A DNA stretch of 64,000 nt from Vibrio orientalis CIP 102891 = ATCC 33934 (lineage in GTDB: Bacteria; Pseudomonadota; Gammaproteobacteria; Enterobacterales; Vibrionaceae), in assembly GCF_000176235.1 (NCBI RefSeq), contig NZ_ACZV01000005.1:1984001-2048000 (forward strand), given 5' to 3'. Positions 35,784 through 43,736 of this stretch are shown here, one piece after another. The notes below the pieces were generated by a model. That model worked only from the letters and a program-made list of their open reading frames with translations. It did no database searches and was not told the DNA's origin. Positions within the stretch are counted from its first letter, which is position 1, and each line of letters begins with the position of its first letter. Made by a program: the position numbers and the translations under genes.

Positions 35784-36797
35784 ATGGAACTCCTATGCCC
35801 AGCAGGTAATCTACCTGCATTAAAAACTGCAATTGATTGTGGCGCAGATGCGGTCTACATCGGTTTTAAAGATGACACCAATGCGCGACATTTTGCGGGT
35901 TTGAATTTCACTGGTAAAAAACTCGAAAAAGCGGTGCAGTATGTTCATGACAACAAGAAAAAGATTCATGTTGCGTTGAACACCTTTGCTCACCCTAATG
36001 GGTTTGAACGTTGGACTGAGGCGGTTGACCGTGCTGCCCATAGTGGGGTTGATGCGCTGATTGTCGCAGACATTGCCGTACTGGAGTATGCCGCACGTAA
36101 ATACCCTGAACTTGAGCTTCACCTCTCCGTTCAAGCATCCGCGACCAACGTTGCTGCTATCGATTTCTATAAAAACAACTTCAACGTTAAGCGTGTTGTT
36201 TTACCGCGCGTATTGTCTATCCATCAGGTGAAACAGCTGTCACGCAATATCACCAGTGATGTTGAACTTGAAGTGTTTGCCTTTGGCAGCCTATGTATTA
36301 TGTCGGAAGGCCGCTGTTACCTTTCTTCATACATGACTGGGGAATCACCAAATACGGTTGGTGCTTGCTCACCAGCAAAATATGTTCGCTGGCAAGAGAC
36401 AGATAACGGTTTGGAGTCACGCCTCAATGATATTCTTATCGACCGTTACAGCGATGGTGAAAACGCAGGCTACCCAACATTGTGTAAAGGGCGCTTCGTC
36501 ACCGAACTCGACAATCAGAGCAAGGCTTACCACGCGCTGGAAGAGCCAACCAGTTTAAATACTTTATCCATGCTACCGGATTTATTTGCCGCTAATGTTG
36601 CTTCGGTGAAGATTGAAGGTCGTCAGCGTAGCCCTGCTTATGTGGAGCAAGTGACACGTACATGGCGCGCAGCGATCGACCGCTACCTAGCCAACCCAGA
36701 AGGCTACCATGTTGAACCTGCTTGGGATGCTGCTCTCGCAAATGTCTCAGAAGGCACACAAACCACGCTTGGTGCTTACCACCGTAAATGGCAGTAG
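35784..36797 (+). CDS. ubiU: O2-independent ubiquinone hydroxylation protein UbiU
   Basis: A peptidase-U32-family protein that, with UbiV, performs O2-independent hydroxylation of ubiquinone precursors. In 337 residues it begins MELLCPAGNLPALKTAIDCG. Candidate 4Fe-4S ligands Cys171, Cys178, Cys195 and Cys234 (GSLCIMSEGRCYLS, TVGACSPAKY, PTLCKGRF) match the E. coli set shifted by two. It is followed 20 bp later by ubiV. The 117-bp gap before it has no clear FNR box. Confidence 0.94.
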   Translation: MELLCPAGNLPALKTAIDCGADAVYIGFKDDTNARHFAGLNFTGKKLEKAVQYVHDNKKKIHVALNTFAHPNGFERWTEAVDRAAHSGVDALIVADIAVLEYAARKYPELELHLSVQASATNVAAIDFYKNNFNVKRVVLPRVLSIHQVKQLSRNITSDVELEVFAFGSLCIMSEGRCYLSSYMTGESPNTVGACSPAKYVRWQETDNGLESRLNDILIDRYSDGENAGYPTLCKGRFVTELDNQSKAYHALEEPTSLNTLSMLPDLFAANVASVKIEGRQRSPAYVEQVTRTWRAAIDRYLANPEGYHVEPAWDAALANVSEGTQTTLGAYHRKWQ

Positions 36798-36817
36798 AGA
36801 ACAGAATGGAAAACAAC

Positions 36818-37696
36818 ATGAAATATGCACTAGGCCCACTGCTTTATTTTTGGCCGAAGCAGGACGTCGAAGACTTTTACAACCAAGCCAAAAATAGCTC
36901 TGCCGATATCATTTATCTAGGTGAAAGTGTCTGTTCAAAACGCAGAGAGATGAAGCCTGGCCACTGGTTTGAGATTGCTAAAGAACTCAGCAGTGCAGGA
37001 AAGCAAGTTGTCCTCTCAACAATGGCATTACTGGAAGCGCCAAGCGAAGTCAACGTGATGAAGAAATACATCAACAACGGTGACTTCGCGATTGAGGCAA
37101 ACGATGTGTCGGCGATTCAATTAGCCTATGAGCATAAAGTACCTTTCGTCGTTGGCCCTGCGATCAATACCTACAATGCGCATACGCTAAATCTATTCTT
37201 GAAACAGGGAATGACCCGCTGGTGTATGCCGGTTGAACTGTCACGTGAGTGGCTGGGTAATGTGCTCAACCAATGTGATGAGTTAGGGATCAAGAATAAG
37301 TTTGAAGTGGAAGTGTTTAGCCACGGCTATCTGCCGCTAGCCTACTCTGCTCGCTGCTTTACTGCTCGTGCTGAGAATAAGGCTAAAGATGATTGTGAGA
37401 CTTGTTGTATTAAATACCCGACTGGTATTCAAGTAAGCAGCCAAGAAGGCCAAGAGGTATTTAACCTTAACGGTATTCAGACTCAATCTGGCTATTGCTA
37501 TAACCTGATCAACGATTTACCAAGCATGAATGGTTTAGTGGATGTGGTACGCCTTAGCCCTCTAGGTATCGATACCTTCTCTCAGATGGATAAGTTCCGT
37601 GCCAATGAACAAGGTCAGAGCCCTGCCACCATCGAAAGTCGTCAATGTAATGGCTATTGGCACCAGCTTGCTGGCCTAGAAATAAAAAACATCTAA
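36818..37696 (+). CDS. ubiV: O2-independent ubiquinone hydroxylation protein UbiV
   Basis: Partner of UbiU. Starting at the ATG at 36818 (MKYALGPLLYFWPKQDVEDF) the protein is 292 residues. Its cysteines fall at 39, 180, 193, 196 and 197, containing the E. coli 4Fe-4S set (39, 180, 193, 197), which strongly supports this start over in-frame ATGs at 36788 and 36806. The FSHGYLPLAYSARCFTARAENK and DDCETCCIKYP segments carry the ligands. It forms an operon with ubiU, ended by a terminator. Confidence 0.94.
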   Translation: MKYALGPLLYFWPKQDVEDFYNQAKNSSADIIYLGESVCSKRREMKPGHWFEIAKELSSAGKQVVLSTMALLEAPSEVNVMKKYINNGDFAIEANDVSAIQLAYEHKVPFVVGPAINTYNAHTLNLFLKQGMTRWCMPVELSREWLGNVLNQCDELGIKNKFEVEVFSHGYLPLAYSARCFTARAENKAKDDCETCCIKYPTGIQVSSQEGQEVFNLNGIQTQSGYCYNLINDLPSMNGLVDVVRLSPLGIDTFSQMDKFRANEQGQSPATIESRQCNGYWHQLAGLEIKNI

Positions 37697-37711
37697 CGAA
37701 TGCTAAAACAT

Positions 37712-37740
37712 AGAAAAGGGCTCTAATGAGCCCTTTCTTT
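37712..37740. terminator. Bidirectional terminator, ubiV / MATE gene
   Basis: The stem AAAGGGCT / AGCCCTTT has a short loop, an A-rich left side and a T-rich right side, between convergent genes. Confidence 0.82.
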
Positions 37741-39078
37741 TTATGCGATGGCTTGTTCCGCCGGCTTATTTTCAAAGCGTCGTATATCCTTCATCAACAT
37801 AAAGATAACGACTGCGCTGAGAGCAATATTCGACAATGGGTAAGCAATCCAAATACCTGGTACACCAAAAAGTTTCGGCATGATGTACAAGAATGGCAGT
37901 TGAATAAGCATGTTGCCGAGCATAACAAACATCGCTTTGCTGCCTTTATTGATCGCTTGGTAGTAAGCGCCCGCCACCACTAAAAAGCCGTCGAGAGCCA
38001 AAGCAAACATGTGTAGACGAATACCCAATACCGTATACTCCACTAGCTGAGTATTGCCTTTGTTGAATACGGATACAAATTGCGTTGGGAACAAGTTGAG
38101 CAGTATGACGAATACCACACCAACAGACACGGCACTGTACATCGCCACTTTCAACAATTTACGAATGTTCTCTTGATTACGAGCACCATGGTTATAGCTC
38201 ACTAGTGGCTGCATACCATTCGCAATCCCTTCCGCTGTCAGGTAATAAACCGTGACGATATAGCCCAGAATCGCATAAGCACCAATCATCAGCTGATCAC
38301 CGTACTGCGAAAACAGTGCATTATGCAGTGCCACCATCATTGAACCATATGCATACATAAAGAAACTTGACGTACCGATGGCAAAGATCTGAGGGATCAC
38401 AGCGAACTTCAGCCTCAACTCACTCCAGCGCAGACGCAGCTTAGCTTTTGCTGAGAAGAAGTAAAATAAACCTAACCCTGTTACCACCAGTTGTGCGATT
38501 GCAGTCGCTAGCGCCGCTCCCATTAACTCCCAATCAAGCCAAGCAATAAACAGGTAATCTAACACGATGTTAATCAGCGCACCAATGACCATCAAGATTG
38601 TGGCCAGGTTTGGGCTATCATCATTACGAAGCAAAAATGGCATCGCAATTGAGCCCAACGTGAACGCACATGCGCCAATTAAGATATGAAGGTACTGAAT
38701 ACCGAGATCAAATACACGCCCTTCAGCCCCCTGCCAATAAAGAAATTCTTCCGCAAAGAAGAATAAGATCCCTGAAACAAATGGGGTCAGAGCAAACAAC
38801 AAGACTAAGCCAGTCGCTAATATCTGCTTGGCGCCTTGCGTATCTTGCTCGCCTTGACGAATAGACACTAGCGCCCCTGTACCAACGCCCACCAGCATAC
38901 CAATGCCGAGAATCGAGCCGATCACAGGCCACGCGACATTGATACCCGCTAGACCATCAGCGCCGACATAACGGCCAATAAAAATTCCATCAACGACTTG
39001 ATATAAACCATTAACCAACATTGCCGCGACCGTTGGTATGGTATAACACCAAAATTGTTTATAGATTGAAGTTTGCAT
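37741..39078 (-). CDS. MATE-family multidrug/Na+ (H+) antiporter
   Basis: A 445-residue MATE exporter with about 12 membrane helices in two homologous halves. The start MQTSIYKQFWCYTIPTVAAMLVNGLYQVVDGIFIGRYVG carries the conserved D of the first half, and PLVSYNHGARNQENIRKLL marks the second. The sequence resembles the MepA/VmrA-like branch rather than NorM, but I cannot settle the branch by eye. The ATG at 39078 is preferred; an ATG at 39090 would overlap the operator. It lies just downstream of a marR gene with identical palindromes before each gene, so repression by that MarR protein is likely. Confidence 0.88.
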   Translation of the reverse strand: MQTSIYKQFWCYTIPTVAAMLVNGLYQVVDGIFIGRYVGADGLAGINVAWPVIGSILGIGMLVGVGTGALVSIRQGEQDTQGAKQILATGLVLLFALTPFVSGILFFFAEEFLYWQGAEGRVFDLGIQYLHILIGACAFTLGSIAMPFLLRNDDSPNLATILMVIGALINIVLDYLFIAWLDWELMGAALATAIAQLVVTGLGLFYFFSAKAKLRLRWSELRLKFAVIPQIFAIGTSSFFMYAYGSMMVALHNALFSQYGDQLMIGAYAILGYIVTVYYLTAEGIANGMQPLVSYNHGARNQENIRKLLKVAMYSAVSVGVVFVILLNLFPTQFVSVFNKGNTQLVEYTVLGIRLHMFALALDGFLVVAGAYYQAINKGSKAMFVMLGNMLIQLPFLYIMPKLFGVPGIWIAYPLSNIALSAVVIFMLMKDIRRFENKPAEQAIA

Positions 39079-39089
39079 TCTTATCACCA

Positions 39090-39110
39090 TTAGTTAGCAA
39101 GGCTAACTAA
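39090..39110. promoter_or_regulatory. Putative MarR operator before the MATE gene
   Basis: TTAGTTAG-CAAGG-CTAACTAA is an 8-bp-arm inverted repeat between marR and the MATE start. Its first 20 bases recur exactly at 39547-39566. Confidence 0.7.
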
Positions 39111-39120
39111 ATAATTAAAT

Positions 39121-39534
39121 TTAAGCTTTAAATGATTTTTCCAACAGCGATACCAATTGTTCGGCTTCTTTATCCGATAGTTTGGCGTTCATCGCTTGGG
39201 CAATTTCCTTATAAACAACTTGCTCTAGTGATAAATCCTGAATCACTTTTTCCGTCAACGTCACTCGCTTAGAACGTGCATCTTCGTTACAAGGTACTCG
39301 AAGCACTAAACCTTTCTTTTCTAAACGTGCCACCATGTTTGATGCCGATGGCTTGCTGACTTTCATCTCTTCCGCTAAGTCAGTAATCCTCATCCCTTCA
39401 GGTGAAGTTTGGATCACTCTAAGGTAATCGAACTCATTAAAGCTCAGTAGCGATAACGGATCTTCCTTGGCATAGACACGCCAAGCTTTAGAACAGAATC
39501 GCTCTAACTCAATCAAACTGTTCTCTAATGTCAT
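39121..39534 (-). CDS. MarR-family transcriptional regulator
   Basis: A 137-residue winged-helix regulator. SLLSFNEFDYLRVIQ is the dimerisation and first helix region. MRITDLAEEMKVSKPSASNMVARLEKKGLVLRV is the helix-turn-helix and EDARSKRVTLTEK the wing, with the Asp-Arg pair typical of MarR proteins. It is followed by a MATE exporter 42 bp downstream. A 20-bp palindrome sits 12 bp before its start codon and again before the exporter, consistent with autorepression and co-control. The ligand is unknown. Confidence 0.9.
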   Translation of the reverse strand: MTLENSLIELERFCSKAWRVYAKEDPLSLLSFNEFDYLRVIQTSPEGMRITDLAEEMKVSKPSASNMVARLEKKGLVLRVPCNEDARSKRVTLTEKVIQDLSLEQVVYKEIAQAMNAKLSDKEAEQLVSLLEKSFKA

Positions 39535-39546
39535 CTGTGTCGCACT

Positions 39547-39566
39547 TTAGTTAGCAAGGCTAACTA
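39547..39566. promoter_or_regulatory. Putative MarR operator before marR
   Basis: TTAGTTAGCAAGGCTAACTA, a 7-bp-arm palindrome identical to the copy at 39090-39109, lies 12 bp upstream of the marR ATG, where a bound repressor would block initiation. Confidence 0.75.
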
Positions 39567-39594
39567 TTTTAGCCATAATCACATTTTAGGCAAT

Positions 39595-39621
39595 AAAAAA
39601 CCGCTAAGAGCAGCGGTTTTA
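39595..39621 (-). terminator. nlpI terminator
   Basis: The stem ACCGCT / AGCGGT with a 6-nt loop is followed on the minus strand by T6. Confidence 0.8.
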
Positions 39622-39637
39622 TTTCATTAAAGAGTGC

Positions 39638-40555
39638 TTACTGAGCCTTTTGCGCTTTGGCCTGTTTGGCTTTAGCCAAGTGCTCCGCTTTAACTTGATT
39701 GTAGATACGACTCAACTCAAGGAAAGAGTAACGGTGCTCAACATATTCAAACACGTTAAATGAAATAGCTAGCTTGTATAGAGAGATTGCACTCGCAAAG
39801 TCGCCTTCAGCTTGGTAACGCTTACCTAGGTAGAAGTAAGCTTCCGTTAGGCGCTGCGCCAATACCGTGTTATCTCTTGTGCCAGCAAGAATCGCTTTGA
39901 AGGCTTGCTCTTCAGTCACGTCACCTAAAGTGATCGCCACTAATACCCAACCCCATTGCTCATCACGCATCTGGTAGCGTTGCTCCAGCTCTTGGCGCGC
40001 TAACTCAGGCTCCTTTTCATGCTTAACAATATAAAGCCATAGCGCTCTAAACGGATCACTTGGATCTTGATCGTAATGCTTTTGCATATCTTCTAAAGCA
40101 AGATCGATACGATCACCGTAATACAAAGCGATTGCTCTATTACGAGCGGCATAAGTATTGTCTGGGGCTAATTCGAGGGTTGAATCAAACGCGTCATAAG
40201 CGGCATCAAACTCACCTACTTGGGTAAAGTAGACACCGAGTAAGTTAAACAGATCAGGCTGTGCAGGATTTAATGCCAGTGATTGGTTGTAGTCCAATCG
40301 AGCCAAATCACGCAGACCAACGCTGTCATAGTAATTACCGCGCTCATAAAGCATTTTTGCTCTAACATCATTCGATAAATCAGGGCGCGTCAACAGCTGA
40401 GATAAACGAGCAATCTGAACTTCTTGTTGCACACTAGCCTGCAAAGGAACAGCCATTGGTGGGTATAGCCATTGCGCACTGTCATTAGAGGTTGAGGCAC
40501 AACCGGCCGTGACTAATAGCACAAGACTAATCGATGCTGTTCGAAACCATTTCAC
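39638..40555 (-). CDS. nlpI: Lipoprotein NlpI (TPR)
   Basis: Outer-membrane lipoprotein that in E. coli acts as adaptor for peptidoglycan hydrolases and the protease Prc. The 305 residues start with a signal peptide and lipobox (VLLVTAGC), then TPR helices (YERGNYYDSVGLRDLARLDYNQSLAL, NLLGVYFTQVGEFDAAYDAFDSTLEL, RNRAIALYYGDRIDLALEDMQ). The start is a GTG at 40555, preceded by AGGAG at nine bases. It follows pnp on the same strand, as in enterobacteria, but with an intervening terminator. deaD, the usual next gene, is absent and a marR/MATE pair is found instead. Confidence 0.92.
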   Translation of the reverse strand: MKWFRTASISLVLLVTAGCASTSNDSAQWLYPPMAVPLQASVQQEVQIARLSQLLTRPDLSNDVRAKMLYERGNYYDSVGLRDLARLDYNQSLALNPAQPDLFNLLGVYFTQVGEFDAAYDAFDSTLELAPDNTYAARNRAIALYYGDRIDLALEDMQKHYDQDPSDPFRALWLYIVKHEKEPELARQELEQRYQMRDEQWGWVLVAITLGDVTEEQAFKAILAGTRDNTVLAQRLTEAYFYLGKRYQAEGDFASAISLYKLAISFNVFEYVEHRYSFLELSRIYNQVKAEHLAKAKQAKAQKAQ

Positions 40556-40601
40556 GTATAGGTACTCCTGTCACTGAGCAAAATCTCAGTCTATACACAT
40601 T

Positions 40602-40628
40602 AAAAAAGGGAGCGTAATGCTCCCTTTA
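40602..40628 (-). terminator. pnp terminator
   Basis: The stem GGGAGC / GCTCCC with a 5-nt loop is followed by T6 on the minus strand, between pnp and nlpI. Confidence 0.85.
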
Positions 40629-40682
40629 TAACATGCTTTTAGCAAAATTGGCTAATTCACTCATTAGCCTACAATGGCTAAA

Positions 40683-42815
40683 TTATGCGTCAGTTGCTGG
40701 CTTTTCTTCAGCTACTGCTTCTTCTGTCTTTTCTACCGCTTCTTTCATGCTTAGACGAACGCGGCCCTGACGGTCGATTTCAAGTACTTTAACTTGAACT
40801 TCTTGACCTTCAGCAAGGTAGTCAGACACTTTCTCAACGCGCTTGTCAGCGATTTGAGAGATGTGTACTAGACCATCTTTACCAGGAAGAATAGTAACGA
40901 ATGCACCGAAGTCCGCTAGACGAGCCACTTTACCTGTGTAGATACGGCCCACTTCAACTTCTGCAGTGATCTCTTCGATACGACGGATTGCTTCTTGCGC
41001 AGCTGTACCTTCAGTTGCAGCAATCTTGATTGTACCATCGTCTTCGATTTCGATAGTTGTACCTGTCTCTTCAGTTAGAGCACGGATAACTGCACCACCT
41101 TTACCGATAACGTCTTTGATCTTCTCAGCGCTGATCTTCATTGTGTGAATGCGCGGAGCAAACTCAGAGATATCTTCACGAGCACCAGAGATAGCTTCAT
41201 CCATTACAGATAGGATGTGCTTACGTGCACCTTGCGCTTGGTTAAGTGCAATTTGCATGATCTCTTTAGTGATACCTTCGATCTTGATATCCATCTGAAG
41301 TGCAGTGATACCGTCGTTAGTACCTGCTACTTTAAAGTCCATGTCACCTAGGTGGTCTTCGTCACCAAGGATGTCAGAAAGAACAACAAAGTCGTCGCCT
41401 TCTTTAACTAGACCCATTGCGATACCCGCAACAGAAGCTTTAATTGGAACACCTGCATCCATAAGTGCTAGAGAAGTACCACATACAGAAGCCATTGAAG
41501 AAGAACCGTTAGATTCTGTGATTTCTGATACTACACGTACTGTGTATGGGAACTCATCTACAGATGGCATTACAGCAGCAATACCACGCTTAGCAAGTTT
41601 ACCGTGGCCGATTTCACGACGCTTAGGAGAACCTACAAAACCAGTTTCACCTACACAGTATGGAGGGAAGTTGTAGTGTAGTAGGAAGTGATCTTTACGC
41701 TCACCTGTTAGCTCGTCGATGATTTGAGCGTCGCGCTGCGTACCTAGAGTCGCAGTTACGATTGCCTGAGTTTCACCACGAGTGAATAGTGAAGAACCGT
41801 GAGTACGTGGAAGAACACCAGTACGTACGTCAAGCGCACGAACCATGTCTTTTTCACGACCATCGATACGTGGGTTACCAGCGATGATGCTACGACGAAC
41901 AACTGTCTTCTCTAGATCGTGGAAGATAGTGTGAATTTCTTTCGTGTTTGCTTCTGGATCTTCAGCAAGTAGCACTTCATTTACTTCTGCAGCAATCGTG
42001 TGAATACGGTCGTAACGAGCCATCTTCTCAGTGATTTGGTAAGCTTCTACAAGCTTAGTTTCTGCTAGTTCAGCAATCTTAGCTACTAGTGCAGTGTTCT
42101 CTGCAGGAGCAACCCAATCCCAAGCTGGAGTTGCTACTTCAGCTGCGAATTCATTGATTGCAGAGATAACAACTTGCTGTTGGTCGTGGCCAAATACAAC
42201 TGCAGAAAGCATTTCTTCTTCAGTTAGGTTGTCTGCTTCAGACTCAACCATAAGAACAGCGCCTTCAGTACCCGCTACAACTAGGTCAAGCTTAGACGTT
42301 GCTAGCTCAGTGTTGCTTGGGTTCAGAACTAGTTGACCATCGATATGGCCAACACGTGCTGCACCGATAGGACCGTTAAACGGAATACCAGAGATAGCAA
42401 GAGCAGCAGAAGTACCGATCATTGTTACCATGTCTGGTTGAACGTCTGGGTTTACTGACATTACTGTCGCGATAACCTGAACTTCGTTTTTGAATGCGTC
42501 TGGGAATAGAGGACGAATCGGACGGTCGATTAGACGAGCCGTTAGAGTTTCGCCTTCAGATGGACGACCTTCACGCTTGAAGAAGCCACCTGGGATTTTA
42601 CCTGCCGCGTAAGTACGCTCTTGGTAGTTAACCGTTAGAGGGAAGAAGTCTTGACCTTCTACCGCTTCTTTCTTACCAACTACAGAAACGAATACTGATG
42701 TATCGTCCATAGTAACCATAACTGCTGCAGTAGCTTGACGTGCAATAACGCCAGTTTCTAGAGTAACTGTGTGGTTACCGTACTGGAACGTTTTAACAAC
42801 TGGTTTTTCGAACAT
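40683..42815 (-). CDS. pnp: Polynucleotide phosphorylase
   Basis: 3'-5' exoribonuclease using phosphate, part of the RNA degradosome. Its 710 residues comprise two RNase PH domains (IARQATAAVMVTMDDTSV; LFTRGETQAIVTATLGT with IDELTGERKDHFLLHYNFPP), the helical domain, the KH domain (IKDVIGKGGAVIRALTEETG) and the S1 domain (GRIYTGKVARLADFGAFVTILPGKDGLVHISQI). It starts with ATG after AAGGAA. It is preceded by a long leader hairpin like that through which RNase III and PNPase autoregulate this gene in E. coli. Confidence 0.97.
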   Translation of the reverse strand: MFEKPVVKTFQYGNHTVTLETGVIARQATAAVMVTMDDTSVFVSVVGKKEAVEGQDFFPLTVNYQERTYAAGKIPGGFFKREGRPSEGETLTARLIDRPIRPLFPDAFKNEVQVIATVMSVNPDVQPDMVTMIGTSAALAISGIPFNGPIGAARVGHIDGQLVLNPSNTELATSKLDLVVAGTEGAVLMVESEADNLTEEEMLSAVVFGHDQQQVVISAINEFAAEVATPAWDWVAPAENTALVAKIAELAETKLVEAYQITEKMARYDRIHTIAAEVNEVLLAEDPEANTKEIHTIFHDLEKTVVRRSIIAGNPRIDGREKDMVRALDVRTGVLPRTHGSSLFTRGETQAIVTATLGTQRDAQIIDELTGERKDHFLLHYNFPPYCVGETGFVGSPKRREIGHGKLAKRGIAAVMPSVDEFPYTVRVVSEITESNGSSSMASVCGTSLALMDAGVPIKASVAGIAMGLVKEGDDFVVLSDILGDEDHLGDMDFKVAGTNDGITALQMDIKIEGITKEIMQIALNQAQGARKHILSVMDEAISGAREDISEFAPRIHTMKISAEKIKDVIGKGGAVIRALTEETGTTIEIEDDGTIKIAATEGTAAQEAIRRIEEITAEVEVGRIYTGKVARLADFGAFVTILPGKDGLVHISQIADKRVEKVSDYLAEGQEVQVKVLEIDRQGRVRLSMKEAVEKTEEAVAEEKPATDA

Positions 42816-42893
42816 GGAAATTCCTTGTTTCTCAGCCTTCTATCATTCGATAGTGCTCAGATGATATTGATTTGGAACTCAAGACATCACAAA

Positions 42894-42949
42894 TCGCGAC
42901 TAGTGAAAATGAACTGTCGTTTGGGGGAGTTCACTTTGAATAGTCGCGA
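42894..42949 (-). promoter_or_regulatory. pnp leader stem-loop (RNase III/PNPase autoregulation candidate)
   Basis: Arms of 21 bases (42894-42914 and 42929-42949) pair at 18 positions around a 14-nt loop, sharing the perfect TCGCGACTA outer part. It lies about 80 bases upstream of the pnp start. Confidence 0.7.
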
Positions 42950-43088
42950 CCTTTTGGTCGACGTGGTTGACTGCAATGCAATGAGTAATTACGTAGAAAA
43001 TCCCAATTAGGGATTTTTACCGTGCGTAGTATAACGGTATAAAAGTGATTTGGCTAAGCTATAGCAATTAAAATAAGTAACGGGCAAC

Positions 43089-43115
43089 AAAAAAGGGGCT
43101 AAAAGCCCCTTTTTC
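43089..43115 (-). terminator. rpsO terminator
   Basis: The stem GGGGCT / AGCCCC with a 3-4 nt loop is followed by T6 on the minus strand. The rest of the 42950-43141 gap holds no other feature I can support. Confidence 0.85.
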
Positions 43116-43141
43116 GACAAACTGTTCTATGCAGCCGCTGA

Positions 43142-43411
43142 TTAGCGACGTAGGCCTAGACGCTTGATTAGATCTTGGTAACGAGAAAGGTTTTTGCCTT
43201 TCAGGTAGTCAAGAAGCTTACGACGGCGAGAAACCATACGTAGAAGACCACGACGGCTGTGGTGATCGCCTTTGTGCGCTTTGAAGTGACCTTGTAGGTG
43301 GTTGATAGAAGCTGTAAGTAGAGCTACTTGAACTTCTGGTGAACCTGTATCACCTTCAACTTGAGCGTATTCTGCAACGATTGCTGCTTTAGTTTCTGCA
43401 TTCAGAGACAT
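43142..43411 (-). CDS. rpsO: 30S ribosomal protein S15
   Basis: An 89-residue primary 16S-binding protein. Sequence features of S15 are AAIVAEYAQVEGDTGSPEVQVALLTASINHLQGHFKAHKGDHHSRRGLLRMVSRRRKLLDYLK, with the conserved HHSRRGLL region contacting 16S rRNA. It starts with ATG after AGGAGA. It is co-directional with pnp, as usual. Upstream is a 30-nt hairpin likely to belong to its autoregulatory leader. truB, its usual upstream neighbour, is not here. Confidence 0.97.
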   Translation of the reverse strand: MSLNAETKAAIVAEYAQVEGDTGSPEVQVALLTASINHLQGHFKAHKGDHHSRRGLLRMVSRRRKLLDYLKGKNLSRYQDLIKRLGLRR

Positions 43412-43444
43412 AATTCTCTCCTAAATAAGAGTAAGTTAAACATT

Positions 43445-43474
43445 GTGCCAGCCAATCTCTGATTCAGCCGACAC
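43445..43474 (-). promoter_or_regulatory. rpsO leader hairpin (S15 autoregulation candidate)
   Basis: The minus strand folds GTGTCGGCTGAATC with GATTGGCTGGCAC across a 3-nt AGA loop, with several G-U pairs and one bulge, 34 bases before the ATG. S15 represses its own translation through leader structures in gammaproteobacteria. Assigning this hairpin to that role is inference. Confidence 0.5.
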
Positions 43475-43516
43475 GAGGAGCGCGAATTATATGGGATGTC
43501 TAGAAGTTAAGCAATA

Positions 43517-43631
43517 GGTTCTTTGAGAAAGAAGCAAAGGGCGAGAGTCGAGTGAGTTGAAGACCTCTTTAAGCGAGTCGAAGACTTTAAGAGGTTCCCT
43601 ACTCGCTCCTTCGTCACTCTATGGAATGATA
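43517..43631. repeat. Imperfect palindromic intergenic repeat (copy A)
   Basis: The central part pairs GAGTGAGTTGAAGACCTCTT with AAGAGGTTCCCTACTCGCTC. The right end, ACTCGCTCCTTCGTCACTC followed by TATGGAATGATA, resembles the repeat at 46949-47054. It fills most of the rpsO/mtnN divergent gap (43412-43736), which holds no gene. Confidence 0.6.
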
Positions 43632-43736
43632 CCTCTCAACTCCGAATACAGTAGCTTTTCTGCGTTCCCGCATCCAAATCTTTTCTGTTACACTTAGGCC
43701 AATAAAACCTACCTATTTGAATAAACAGGATTCTCT

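Noticed and set aside
41305..41676. 123-codon open frame antisense to pnp
   Set aside because: Pnp is unmistakable on the other strand; the antisense frame is Ser/Pro/Thr rich without motifs.
43412..43736. Possible cobalamin riboswitch before mtnN-cbiB-btuF
   Set aside because: I looked for a B12-box-like GCCACTG sequence and multi-stem architecture and found only the palindromic repeat.
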